A stretch of 37,383 nucleotides of DNA from Deltaproteobacteria bacterium (GTDB taxonomy: Bacteria > Desulfobacterota > Desulfarculia > Adiutricales > Adiutricaceae): positions 1 through 37,383 of the forward strand of contig JAISCZ010000058.1 in assembly GCA_031265205.1 (NCBI GenBank). Reading direction: 5' to 3'. Numbering within the stretch: position 1 is the stretch's first letter; every line of letters begins with the position of its first letter. Positions 1 through 8,233 of this stretch are shown in pieces. Position numbers and translations under genes: made by a program. The notes under the pieces were generated by a model. That model was given only the letters and a program-made list of their open reading frames with translations. It was not told the origin of the DNA and made no database searches.

Positions 1-745
1 ACCTTCCCGCGTGTCCTGGCAAGATCCAGCCTGGCCTTCTCGCGGTCGCGGCTCCCTTTCATTTTCGAGGAAAGCTTCCCGCCCTTCGTCCGTATCTCGC
101 TCGCGGCCCGCCTGAAGAACGGCGGCGACTCGATCCCGCTCCCGTCCGACCGCGAAAGGAAATCCCGCGGTCCGAAGTCGAGGCCGACGCTGTCGCCCGA
201 TCTGGCCCCGACCGGCTTGAATTCCCAATCCGTCGCGAAGCGCGGCCAGAAATCACCGCCTGAATCCCGCTTCGCCGTGACCGTCTTGACCTTGCCCTCT
301 ATCTCGCGGGACTCGCGATAGCCGCGCCTCCTTCCCATGACGACAACGCGGTTGTCGCCGCGCGGCTCGCGTCCGGCCTGTCGCGGCGTGAACGATCCGC
401 GCTTCCTTGCCTTCCGGAACCTGGGCGGCGCGGTCTTGACGCCGCGTTCGCGGTTTCCGAAGAACAGCTTATACGCCCTGTCGATCCTCTCGGCGATATC
501 CCGTGTCGCCTGGGAACCGAACTGATTCCAGAAGCTTTATTTGTTTAAGTTTAGTTATATGTTTTTGGATATGGCAAACGTCTGGACGCCTTTTAAAAAA
601 ACCGTGATAACGCCTATGTAAAGCTCAAAGACGCTTCCAGACGTTTCCGGCTATTCCCAGGCGCCTTCGCCAGGCGCCGGTTCAGCTTGGAGTTATAGAG
701 TTTAAATTCAAAAGTTCGCGTAGCGTCATGAAGATTATCGGCTCT
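1..745 (-). pseudogene. tnpB: Decayed IS200/IS605-family TnpB (OrfB), partial at window edge
   Basis: TnpB is the RNA-guided nuclease carried by IS605/IS1341-type elements. Three pieces are visible on the minus strand. An N-terminal piece in one frame (about 614-730) contains RTFEFKLYNSKLNRRL, the typical TnpB start. A middle piece in another frame (about 541-640) contains CHIQKHITKLKQ. The main piece, open from 536 to base 1, begins FWNQFGSQATRDIAERIDRA, continues through GVKTAPPRFRKARKRGSFT, and reaches the RuvC-I motif VGLDFGPRDFLSRSDG, whose catalytic Asp codon lies at 177-179. A TAA at 537-539 separates the main frame from the upstream pieces, so at least two frame disruptions are present. 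The RuvC-II/III and zinc-ribbon part lies beyond base 1. No tnpA is seen. The family call is from memory of conserved TnpB blocks and is strong; the decayed state is read directly. Confidence 0.85.
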
Positions 746-955
746 AAGGCTGTCCGTCAAGTAATTCGGAACCGAAGGAAGCTCCTTAATGAACATGAAC
801 TAGGTCGCGCGGTTAAGAATCGCGCGATTCATCCCCGAAGCAAGCTTCTGGGGCTTTCTCGCGCTAACCAGGTAAAAAAGTAAAGTAAAATAAAGCGATA
901 GAGTAATAAAATAGAGCGTTAAAGAAAACGCTAAAAGACGCCTAGACGCCAGAGA

Positions 956-987
956 GAACCCCCTCGCCAACGGCAAGCGAGGGGTTC
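956..987 (-). terminator. Hairpin just downstream of the IS3 orfA
   Basis: GAACCCC (956-962) pairs with GGGGTTC (981-987) and TCGC (964-967) pairs with GCGA (977-980), with one bulged C. It starts 11 nt past the orfA stop. No clean U-run follows on the minus strand, so it could equally be a remnant of the IS end. Confidence 0.35.
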
Positions 988-997
988 CGCGTGTCGT

Positions 998-1306
998 TCA
1001 TGGCTTTTTGGGAGTCGACTCTAAAATCGCGACCGCTCTTCTTAGAAAATTCAATTCCGCCTCCCGCTTCGCGGCGATTTGGTAAAGCCGAGTAAACTCG
1101 GAATCGCCTCCCTTGTCGCCTTCCCTTTCCAATTTGGAAAAAGAGGAAAGCAAGGCTTCCATCCCGCGTTTTTTCCATCTGGATATGACGGAAGGGCTAA
1201 CGCCGTATCTGGAAGAAATTTGGGCGAGCGTATATTCCCCACTGAGAGCTTCAGTGGCGACTTTCGCTTTGAAGAATGGAGAGCGCGTCTCGCGGTTATT
1301 GTCCAT
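998..1306 (-). CDS. Orphan IS3-family transposase OrfA (HTH protein)
   Basis: 102 aa, the usual size of IS3-family OrfA, the DNA-binding half of the OrfAB transposase. The N-terminal half is a helix-turn-helix of the Tnp_1 type (FFKAKVATEALSGEYTL, then ISSRYGVSPSVISRWKKRGME). The C-terminal half is a short coiled coil with the family-typical run LYQIAAKREAELNFLRRA. The start is well supported: AAGGAG at 1313-1318 sits 6 nt before the ATG. The orfB integrase half that should follow by -1 frameshifting is absent; downstream there is a hairpin and then the tnpB relic. The element cannot transpose by itself, but the HTH protein may still be made. Confidence 0.8.
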   Translation of the reverse strand: MDNNRETRSPFFKAKVATEALSGEYTLAQISSRYGVSPSVISRWKKRGMEALLSSFSKLEREGDKGGDSEFTRLYQIAAKREAELNFLRRAVAILESTPKKP

Positions 1307-1660
1307 GATTAACTCCTTTTTGGGTCTTCCTCGCGTGGCGAATTTGTCAATTAATATTCTCGCGCGTATTTGGCCTCAAAAAGGGCGCCACGCTGGATTC
1401 GGAAAGGCGACGCGCGCGACCGTCGGACAATGGCCTTATCGCGTCATGGCTCAAAAAAAACCGCCCCATAACGACGCTCGCGGCAAAGATCCTCCGCCCG
1501 CGTTATTTTAGATTGAAAAGTATCGCGATCTCTCGCGCCTTCTTGGCCTCACGCGGGAAAAAAGCGACGCGCGCGGCGTTTTTCGCGCGCCTCCCCTGGG
1601 CGAGGCGCGACGCGCGCGGCGTTCGCGGAAAAGGCGGGAAGGCGCTTCGGCCCGCGCCTT
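1307..1660. other. Intergenic stretch with a 17-bp direct repeat
   Basis: No convincing gene. A perfect 17-bp direct repeat (GCGACGCGCGCGGCGTT) occurs at 1564-1580 and 1607-1623, 43 bp apart. The segment lies between the orphan orfA leader and the 3' end of the tandem-HTH gene. Confidence 0.5.
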
Positions 1661-2911
1661 TTAGCCATCGGAGGCGGCGCCGCGCAACCAGATAAAAGGC
1701 TCCCGCGCCTCCCCGGGGGCTTTTTCAAATTTTTTAATGGCGTCCAAGAGGCTCACGATTTTGGCGCGCGCGCCGCGCCGGGGCTCCTCCATGAAGGCCC
1801 GGAGGAAATAGCGCGTCCGCGACCGCCACCGCGTGGGCGTTTCGACGATGTGAAAGAGGCAGTTATCGTGGATGTCGAGCCACCCGTCCAAGGACCCGTC
1901 GGGAGGCTCCCGGTCCAAGATGACGTGGAAGGCCGCGTCGCGCGGCCACCGCGCGCCCAGGCGTTCCAGGAAAAAGAAAAGGCTCGCGCGCGGCCCTTCC
2001 TCTGCCACGGGGCGGATTTTAGCGGCCGTCGCCGCCGTTAAGGAGTCGAGCAAGCTCACTTTCCCGGATTTGTCCCGGTAGCGCGCGAGGTCCCGCGCGA
2101 ATTCGGGGGAGCCGGTTAAGACGTGGGCCGGGACGGGACCGCGCGTTTCCTGGTCGGGGCGGCTGTCCACCGCGAAGACGATGGCCTTTTGGAAGTCGTC
2201 CAGGAAAAGCCCCGCGAAAATAAGCTGGGGCAAGTCGGGCTCCTCGTCCTCCAGAACGGGGGCTCGCCGCGGCGCGGCGGGGGCGGGGGGCGGGGAGTCG
2301 AGCAATTCCTCGATCCCGCCTTTCAGGAAACGCGCGCGCCATTTCGCGGCGGTGGCGTTGGAGATGGCGAGCCGCCGGGCGATCTCGGCGTCGGAAAGGC
2401 CCTCGGCGCACAAAAGCGCCACGCTCGCGCGCTTCGCGATCCGCGACCCCATCTCGCGGGGAGAGGTCCACTCGCGCAAGGTTTCCCGATCCTCGTCGGA
2501 TAAAACGGGCGTCTCCCCCTTATAGGGCTTGGCGCGTCCGGGAGAGCGGGTCTTCGCGGGCGCGCTCGGTAGGGCGGGAGGCGGCGGGCCTTTGTCGCCC
2601 CAAACGTATTCGGCGACGCGACGCGCCATCTCGCGCGGGCTTGGGGCCCAGATATAGGGGGCAAAGTCGTGAAGCGACTCTATCCCTCCCTCGCGGTAGC
2701 GCTCACGCCATTTCGCGACGGTCACGGGATTCAGGCCCAAGCTCCGACCGATCTCGGCGTTGGAATGGCCCTCGGCGCGCAGTAAAATCACGCGCGCGCG
2801 GTTCGCGAGTTTCGCGAGCTTCGGATCCTGGCTGGCTTCTTCCACCCAGTTGAGCAGAGCGTTTTTTTCTTTTTGCGACAAAATGAGCGGTTCTCGCCCC
2901 GCGCCAGCCAT
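1661..2911 (-). CDS. Tandem-HTH protein derived from an IS630-like transposase, probably catalytically dead
   Basis: 416 aa from the ATG at 2911, chosen because AAGGAG at 2918-2923 sits 6 nt upstream; an upstream in-frame extension of 15 codons has no such site. Two similar homeodomain-like HTH units are visible at residues about 10-82 (AEIGRSLGLNPVTVAKWRER) and about 134-206 (AEIARRLAISNATAAKWRAR), separated by a Pro-rich linker. The C-terminal half resembles the IS630 DDE domain: D249 in IVFAVDSRPDQ and D333 in FHVILDREPPDG align with the first two acidic residues. The usual third-acid block (WLNxVE) reads WRSRTR, so the Glu is Arg367. IS630 proteins have about 340 aa and one HTH. It follows the Sel1 gene by 50 nt on the same strand. 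I infer a domesticated DNA-binding regulator; a simply degenerate transposase is the alternative. Confidence 0.7.
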   Translation of the reverse strand: MAGAGREPLILSQKEKNALLNWVEEASQDPKLAKLANRARVILLRAEGHSNAEIGRSLGLNPVTVAKWRERYREGGIESLHDFAPYIWAPSPREMARRVAEYVWGDKGPPPPALPSAPAKTRSPGRAKPYKGETPVLSDEDRETLREWTSPREMGSRIAKRASVALLCAEGLSDAEIARRLAISNATAAKWRARFLKGGIEELLDSPPPAPAAPRRAPVLEDEEPDLPQLIFAGLFLDDFQKAIVFAVDSRPDQETRGPVPAHVLTGSPEFARDLARYRDKSGKVSLLDSLTAATAAKIRPVAEEGPRASLFFFLERLGARWPRDAAFHVILDREPPDGSLDGWLDIHDNCLFHIVETPTRWRSRTRYFLRAFMEEPRRGARAKIVSLLDAIKKFEKAPGEAREPFIWLRGAASDG

Positions 2912-2961
2912 ATAAATCTCCTTGGGGGGATCTCCGGGGCGCGCGCCCCGGGACAATTTTC

Positions 2962-4680
2962 TTAAAGAGCCCGCAAATACTCGTAGAGTTCTTTCGATTC
3001 GGGAATAAAATAGCCGCCGTACGAATCCAGAAGATAACGGGCCTTGCGACGACTATAGGGCGCCAGTTGGCCGAAGAGATATTCCTTGGCGAGATAGAGA
3101 GCGCCGAAATAGAAGCCTTCCCGCACTCCCTCGCGCATGCGCGCGAGCCCCTCCTTGACGTCTTGGGGCGACGCCATGCCGAGATAGCGCATATACCCTT
3201 CGCCGAAGAAAGAGGCGCTGTCGCCTAATTCCACGCCCTGCCGGAATAAGTCACGGGCGCGGGCCACGCTATCTTCGGCCCCGCTCGACAGCGTCATGAG
3301 CCCCAAGTGCCCGAAAGCCTCCGGAAAGCGCGCCCGCGCCGCTTGGCGCGCCAAGCGCAAGGCCTTGTCCATGTCGTCCGGCAGCCCGCCCACTCCCCTT
3401 TCAATGAGGCGGGCCAGGCACAGTTGGCTGGGAGCGTAGCCTTTCGCGGCCTCTTTGGAGTACATTTCCACCGCGCTCCGCTGTTCCTCCGGAGTGCCCT
3501 GCCCGCCCACCAATTTGTCGCACAGTTCCAACTGGGCTTCCACGCAGCCCATCTTGGCCGCGATAATAATGAGGCGCAGCGCGGCTTCCGGATCTCGGCG
3601 CCCTCCGTAACCGTAGTCGTAAACGGTGCCCAGGGCGAAATAGGCCGAGGCGCAGTTTTGGGAGGCGGCCTCGGTTAAGAGTTTCACGCCGGCTCGGCAA
3701 TCGCGGGCTTCCTTGTCCGTTATGTACAGTTTCCCCAGTTCCGTCCGCGCTTCCAAGTCCCCTTTCAGCGCGGCCTGCCGGAGGATAAAAATGGCGTCGT
3801 CAATGTCCCGCTCGACCCCGGTTCCGTCGCGCAGGTAGCGGGCGTAGAGACGAATCGCGCTGCCGTGCCCGCGGTCGGCCGCCCGCTTGGCGACGCTGAC
3901 GGCTAAGTCCAGATCCGCTGGAACCCCGATTCCGTCGCTATAGATATAGGATATATTCGTCAGGAGCTCACCCGACTTGACGCCGAGGCGCAGGCAGCGC
4001 TTGTAGATTTCCAGCGCCTTCCAACGGTCCCGCGGGACATATTCCCCGAAAAAGTAAAGATCGCCCAAAGCGACCGCCGCGCCGGCGCAGCCCCCGGCCG
4101 CCGCCCTCCTCAGGCAGCGAATCGCCTCGGATTGGTCTATAACGGATCTCCCTCCGCAATCGAAAACCTTAAAGACGTAATAAAGGTAGGCCGGATCGTC
4201 CCGGAAGGGGCTGTGGCTCAGGTAAAGGAAGGCCTTGGCGGCGTCGTGCTCAGTTTCCCGTCCGTCGCCGTAATAGTCGGCCAAAAAAAGATCGGCGTGG
4301 GAAACGCCCGCTTCCCGCGCTTCCTCAAAATAGGCGAGGGCCCGCGCGGAGTCGCGGGGGCCGCCCACGCCCTCCAGGGCTTGGGTCCCCAGAAAAAGCG
4401 CCGCGTTCATGTCGCCGCGCTGGTAGGCCTCGAGTAACAGAGCCAGGGATTTTTGGGCGTCGCGGCGGAAGGCTAAGCCTTTGCGGCGGAAGACGGATTG
4501 AATAATCAGCGCGTCGGCGTCGCCCTCATCCGCCTCAAGCGCGATCTGACGGGCCAAATCGGCGCCGGAAAGGGGCTCAAGGCTCTCTTTCCGACTGAAG
4601 AGTTCCCACAGCTTCACGTAATAGGGTTCCGCCATGGAGGCTTTTTGGCGCAACAGTTTCTGTATGTCTCGGAAGGCCAT
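2962..4680 (-). CDS. Sel1-like (SLR/TPR-like) repeat protein
   Basis: 572 aa made almost entirely of Sel1-like repeats, the alpha-helical hairpins of about 36 residues used for protein-protein contacts. Recognisable units include ALFLGTQALEGVGGPRDSA, ALGDLYFFGEYVPRDRWKAL, AYFALGTVYDYGYGGRRDPE and YAPSQLCLARLIERGVGG; about a dozen units fit. There is no signal peptide or membrane segment, so a cytoplasmic scaffold or regulator is likely. The start used is the ATG at 4680, whose upstream sequence has only a weak purine stretch; a later ATG at 4635 is also possible. It is the first gene of a two-gene unit with the tandem-HTH protein. Sel1 proteins are adaptors, so the partner may be that DNA-binding protein; this is inference. 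Confidence 0.85.
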   Translation of the reverse strand: MAFRDIQKLLRQKASMAEPYYVKLWELFSRKESLEPLSGADLARQIALEADEGDADALIIQSVFRRKGLAFRRDAQKSLALLLEAYQRGDMNAALFLGTQALEGVGGPRDSARALAYFEEAREAGVSHADLFLADYYGDGRETEHDAAKAFLYLSHSPFRDDPAYLYYVFKVFDCGGRSVIDQSEAIRCLRRAAAGGCAGAAVALGDLYFFGEYVPRDRWKALEIYKRCLRLGVKSGELLTNISYIYSDGIGVPADLDLAVSVAKRAADRGHGSAIRLYARYLRDGTGVERDIDDAIFILRQAALKGDLEARTELGKLYITDKEARDCRAGVKLLTEAASQNCASAYFALGTVYDYGYGGRRDPEAALRLIIIAAKMGCVEAQLELCDKLVGGQGTPEEQRSAVEMYSKEAAKGYAPSQLCLARLIERGVGGLPDDMDKALRLARQAARARFPEAFGHLGLMTLSSGAEDSVARARDLFRQGVELGDSASFFGEGYMRYLGMASPQDVKEGLARMREGVREGFYFGALYLAKEYLFGQLAPYSRRKARYLLDSYGGYFIPESKELYEYLRAL

Positions 4681-4783
4681 CTTCTGGGCACCTTGAGGCG
4701 CGGGGCCTCTTCGCGAAAAGGAGGAAGCCGGGCCCCTGAGGGAGAGGACATCAACGGGCCGCGCGCGCGCGACCGCGAACCAT

Positions 4784-4806
4784 GGTATTTTACGCCTAAA
4801 AATACC
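4784..4806. promoter_or_regulatory. AT-rich inverted repeat upstream of the Sel1 operon
   Basis: GGTATTTT (4784-4791) and AAAATACC (4799-4806) form a perfect 8-bp inverted repeat with a 7-nt spacer, about 105 nt upstream of the Sel1 gene start, in a sharply AT-rich patch. Such a dyad could be an operator for an HTH protein, possibly the one encoded in the same operon. No confident -35/-10 pair was picked. Confidence 0.35.
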
Positions 4807-6703
4807 AAAAAGCGAATAAAAAATAAAAAATACTAAAAGGGCCTTCGCTTAAAATAAACGGCGTTTAAGGATGACGGAAGCGCGAAAAGTCCCGTCAAGA
4901 AAGATGGCTCCTTTTCAAAGGGAGAGCGAAAGGCGCGGCGCGGAAAATTGGGCTTGTTTTTAAGATTATTAAGATTGAATCTCAATAATACGCTCGCTTT
5001 GACGCGCGAACGGCCTTTCGCGGGCCCAATCGCGCCAAAGCGCCTTCCTTTTCGCGCTTTTACCCTTATGGAGCCTCTTTTACAAGACGATGGCCGCGCG
5101 CCCCGCCAATATTCAGTCCCCAAAGCGCGAGGGCGCTCGCGAGCCGCGCCGCCCACGCCCCCTCGCCCTTAAACCCTCCCTTTCCGCGCCGCCGCGGCGG
5201 GCGACGGTCGCGGCGTTCGGGCGCTTTTATTCGGCGCCTCTTCCCACGCGAGGGGAATTGACTGGCGCGCGCGGCCCCTGGCGCTCCTCTTTTTCTTGGA
5301 GGCGCGCCTTTGGCCTCGCGAGCGCCCTGAGAGCGCTCAGCGCCTTATTTCGCGCTTTTATCATAAAACTTGTAATTATAAAAATAGTTAAAAAACTCGC
5401 GCTCCCAAACGAGAGTCGAGCGTTGGCCCGTAAAAATCCCGCTCATGGAAATTTTAAGGAGGACTAATTCCGACGCTAATCCCTCTTGAAGATGACCGCC
5501 GCCAAGCCTAAATCCTCCCAAGGGAATAAAAGTTCAAATATTGTATTTTATTAAATTTTCATACCCATATTTTGCGCTTTTTGACGCGATTTTCCCGCGC
5601 GATAGGATACTTTTTCGTCATTTCGACGCGTCGAAGAGTGGAAAAAGACGGCCCTTCGCCCAAACGTGATCCCACCAAGCCTTGAGCGGCGGTCGACAAG
5701 AAACCGACGATACGGAACGCTCAACCATCGGCGCTCTCGCGCTTTAGATGAGACCGTCTGAAAACGCGTTGGCGACGCTCCAACTATTTTCGTCCATGAT
5801 TGAGCTAAAGAAGGCTTACGCGCGTAAATTGGCAAAGCTTATTAAACGTTAATACCGCGCCGCGCTACCTTGACGATAGCGTAAATATCGTGTTTGACAT
5901 CGCGAATGACGGGACGCGTCCGCTGATTCCAGCTTTATAGAGCGCGATAGACACGCTAACGAGGCCCTGGCGACGCGCGGGACGAAGCTTGGGAGAACGC
6001 GACGGCTTGGAGACCTCCCACGCGGCTGTTTTTCTTGGCCATTTAAGGGCGCGGAGGCCAATGTCCAGAGTCTCAATCCAAGGGGGACGAGTCGACGTCT
6101 CCTCCGTCCCGGTGAGGGCCTTAACTCCGACGGGATAGCCTCCGTGCGGTGGTTTTCCGCGCCGTGGCGCCGACGCTTGAGGCCCGCCGGAGCCGCGCGA
6201 ACCCCGAGAGCGAGCCAAGGCGCCGCGCTCGTTTCGGCCCTTCGCCCTTCCGACGCGCGGAAAGGCGTTGGCGTGGCCCGGCCCCCAGGCGAGGTTCGGG
6301 GCGCCCGCGGACCGTCCGCTACCGGACATTGGCGCCCGCCGAGCCTCTAAAAGGGGGAGCCTTCCCGCCACGCTTTCCCGCGCGGCGGAAGTTTTGTCTC
6401 TGGTTCCCCTCTCGGTTAGAGAACGCGCGTTGAGCTATAAGTTTCGGGGCCACCGCGAGAAGGAGGAATGCCTTTGGCCGTATATTTAGATTAAATCGCC
6501 AACCGCTTGGCAATCCGCTCATTTAGAGCGCTCGTGATTCTCTCCCGCTCCAATAAGTTGATGAGAATGCAAAAAGTCCCGGAAATGACAATCGGCCATC
6601 TCTTAATACCAAATAAAGACTGCTAATTAGGAAAATACGCCATATAAGGTATCGTTGTCCGTCTAGCTACTTCAGCGAAGGGTTTTTGCACTTTCATCAT
6701 AAG
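4807..6703. other. 1.9-kb gene desert with decayed coding-like fragments
   Basis: Open frames in both directions are short, lack ribosome binding sites and have compositions typical of shadow frames in GC-rich DNA. On the minus strand about 5551-6371 there are 75-170 codon open frames, but none shows a family motif I can name. Around 6500-6630 on the minus strand a 43-codon open frame ends TSALNERIAKRLAI and looks protein-like, but I cannot assign it. Most likely this is old mobile-element debris. Confidence 0.5.
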
Positions 6704-7042
6704 TTAACCAAAATCGCTTTTGGCCATCAAGTCCTCTTTTTTAAACAAGGTTACGCCAACTAGGTCAATATGTCGCTTCAAGCTCGCGCAATTGAGGGTT
6801 CCGTAACTCAATACGTCCACTCTAAACGGCAGGTAGCTTTCCATGAACAAGGTGTAAAGGCGGTCCACCTCTTTTTCCTCTATCGGTCCATACAAAGCCA
6901 GATCAATATCGGAATAGGGGCGATAGGCGCCCTGGGCTCTGGAGCCGAAAAGCGCGACTCGGTCAATGTGGGCGGCAAAGGTGGACAGAATCTCTTTGAC
7001 GAGGCCAAGCTGAACCGAAGTCAATCCATAGTCAGCCGCCAT
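6704..7042 (-). CDS. MNT-type nucleotidyltransferase (MntA-like antitoxin)
   Basis: 112 aa minimal nucleotidyltransferase. The family signature GSX10DXD is complete: GSRAQGAYRPYSDID, with G33, S34, D45 and D47. In MntA/HepT modules this enzyme transfers AMP groups to the Tyr of the HEPN toxin motif and so neutralises it. I start at the ATG at 7042 because GAGGTGG (7046-7052) precedes it by 3 nt; an in-frame start 10 codons upstream lies inside the HEPN gene without a better site. The start overlaps the end of the upstream HEPN gene by 11 nt, indicating translational coupling. Confidence 0.85.
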   Translation of the reverse strand: MAADYGLTSVQLGLVKEILSTFAAHIDRVALFGSRAQGAYRPYSDIDLALYGPIEEKEVDRLYTLFMESYLPFRVDVLSYGTLNCASLKRHIDLVGVTLFKKEDLMAKSDFG

Positions 7043-7454
7043 ATTCCACCTCTTTTTTCGAAAAAAATACAAACAGCTCGTACATTACCGCCAAATAGCT
7101 CTGAGCGATATCGGCGAGCGCCTGTTCAAAACTGATAAGATTATAGGCGGGGGTCATTTTATCGCGGGCGTCCAACGCTTCCAACCACGTCTCGCAGTCC
7201 AAGACCAACCCGAACTCAAATGCCGCCCTGATGACCGCGGCTGGGGTCCTGTCTGGCAAGGTCACGCCCGCGCCTTCCAGATAATCTTTCATAGTTTTCC
7301 AAGCCAGTTCAAAGGTAAATTTAAAACGCTGAACGCCGCCTTCCTTCTCCAGTTGGGTCAGTTCCTTTTCCGGTTCAATGGCTTCTCGCAATAAAGAGAA
7401 AGCTTTTTTGTAATTTTGGAAACGATATAGCCAGCGTGGCGTGTCGTCTTTCAT
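7032..7454 (-). CDS. HEPN-domain protein, HI0074/HepT-like nucleotidyltransferase partner
   Basis: 140 aa, all-helical, of the nucleotidyltransferase substrate-binding family (HI0074). Typical blocks are RFQNYKKAFSLLREAI, QRFKFTFELAWKTMKDYL and AAFEFGLVLDCETWLEALD. The HEPN RNase motif RX4HXY should lie at residues 97-104; here it reads RDKMTPAY, so Arg97 and Tyr104 remain but the catalytic His is Pro102. SD AGGTGA (7458-7463) precedes the ATG by 3 nt. It is the first gene of the pair with the MNT protein. The module is family-typical, but ribonuclease toxicity is doubtful given the His loss. Confidence 0.85.
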   Translation of the reverse strand: MKDDTPRWLYRFQNYKKAFSLLREAIEPEKELTQLEKEGGVQRFKFTFELAWKTMKDYLEGAGVTLPDRTPAAVIRAAFEFGLVLDCETWLEALDARDKMTPAYNLISFEQALADIAQSYLAVMYELFVFFSKKEVEYGG

Positions 7455-7630
7455 ATTTCACCTAAACAATGAGCGATGTTTCAAGTTTGGCCAATAAATC
7501 GGGCCTGACTTTTTGCAAAATCCAAATCAGATAGCCATCAGCCGTTTATAGATTTGGGCGGAACGCCTTTCCGCTTTCCTTTTTCCCGCTCTTACGGAAT
7601 CCATGTCCTGAACAATGAGCCCGCCTAAAT

Positions 7631-7870
7631 TCAGGCGTACGCGGCGATATCCGGCCATCCCGCCGAAGGTGGCGCGAAAAAGATATAGCGCTCGGCGCGA
7701 GCGTCCATGTCGCCTTCAAAACCATCGTCTTCCTCCACCTCCCGATGTCGGGCCTCAAATCTTTCGGAAATATATTTTATAAAAATCAGGCCAACGTCAC
7801 CGCGCGGGTGGCGGGCGGCGTCCCCATTTGTCTTTTCAAAGCCGCTTTCGGCGTCGTTGTCGTAAGCCAA
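7631..7870 (-). pseudogene. hsdM: Relic of a type I restriction-modification methylase subunit (HsdM)
   Basis: A 79-codon open frame contains VGLIFIKYISERFEARHREV and FFAPPSAGWPDI, matching the conserved N-terminal HsdM block (LGLIFLKYISDAFEERH, then FWVPPEARW). The preceding segment, where HsdM normally has the AADKLRG region, is garbled and a stop lies just upstream. The catalytic NPPY/NPPF domain is missing. Immediately downstream in another minus-strand frame (about 7535-7660) a short run LNLGGLIVQDMDS...AQIYKRLMAI ends at a stop; I do not recognise it. No hsdS or hsdR is visible. Confidence 0.65.
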
Positions 7871-8069
7871 GATGAATTATTACCACATTTTCGAGCGCCG
7901 CCTATTGACCCGACACAAGCGCTTTAACAAATCAAATAAAATCTAAGTTATTATAATAGCGTATATTCATAAGGGCCGCCATGGCGCTCTTGGCTCAAAT
8001 TAGGGTTAGATAAATTAAATGTCCCCAAAACGAGCCCAAAGATCCCCGCGCGGCGCCTCCCTCCCCAAC

Positions 8070-8093
8070 GCGCCGCCCCCAGGGGGGCGGCGC
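8070..8093. repeat. Perfect GC-rich palindrome upstream of sbcD
   Basis: GCGCCGCCCCC (8070-8080) and GGGGGCGGCGC (8083-8093) are perfect 11-bp arms separated by AG. It lies just before the putative sbcD promoter. It may be a transcription insulator or a regulatory dyad; there is no U-run directly after it. Confidence 0.5.
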
Positions 8094-8098
8094 TCCCC

Positions 8099-8127
8099 TT
8101 GCCTTATAGGCTCTTTTTAGATAGTAT
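8099..8127 (+). promoter_or_regulatory. Putative sigma-70 promoter of the sbcD-sbcC-umuC group
   Basis: TTGCCT (8099-8104) and TAGTAT (8122-8127) are separated by exactly 17 nt, close to the TTGACA/TATAAT consensus, and lie about 107 nt upstream of the sbcD ATG. No LexA-like CTGT...ACAG dyad is evident nearby. Confidence 0.45.
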
Positions 8128-8233
8128 CTGACCCCATAAACACGGGGCGCCCTCCTCCTCCCCACCAGATTTGGCGCCGCGGACGACTTCTCCCGCGGCT
8201 TTCCGGCGCCACGCGCGCCGAGGCTTTAACTTT

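Noticed and set aside
5865..6371. 168-codon minus-strand frame in the 4.8-6.7 kb desert
   Set aside because: No recognisable motif, no ribosome site, overlapping open frames in several registers.
7032..7454. Calling the HEPN/MNT pair an active toxin-antitoxin system
   Set aside because: The His of the RX4HXY motif is Pro, so I describe the family without claiming toxicity.
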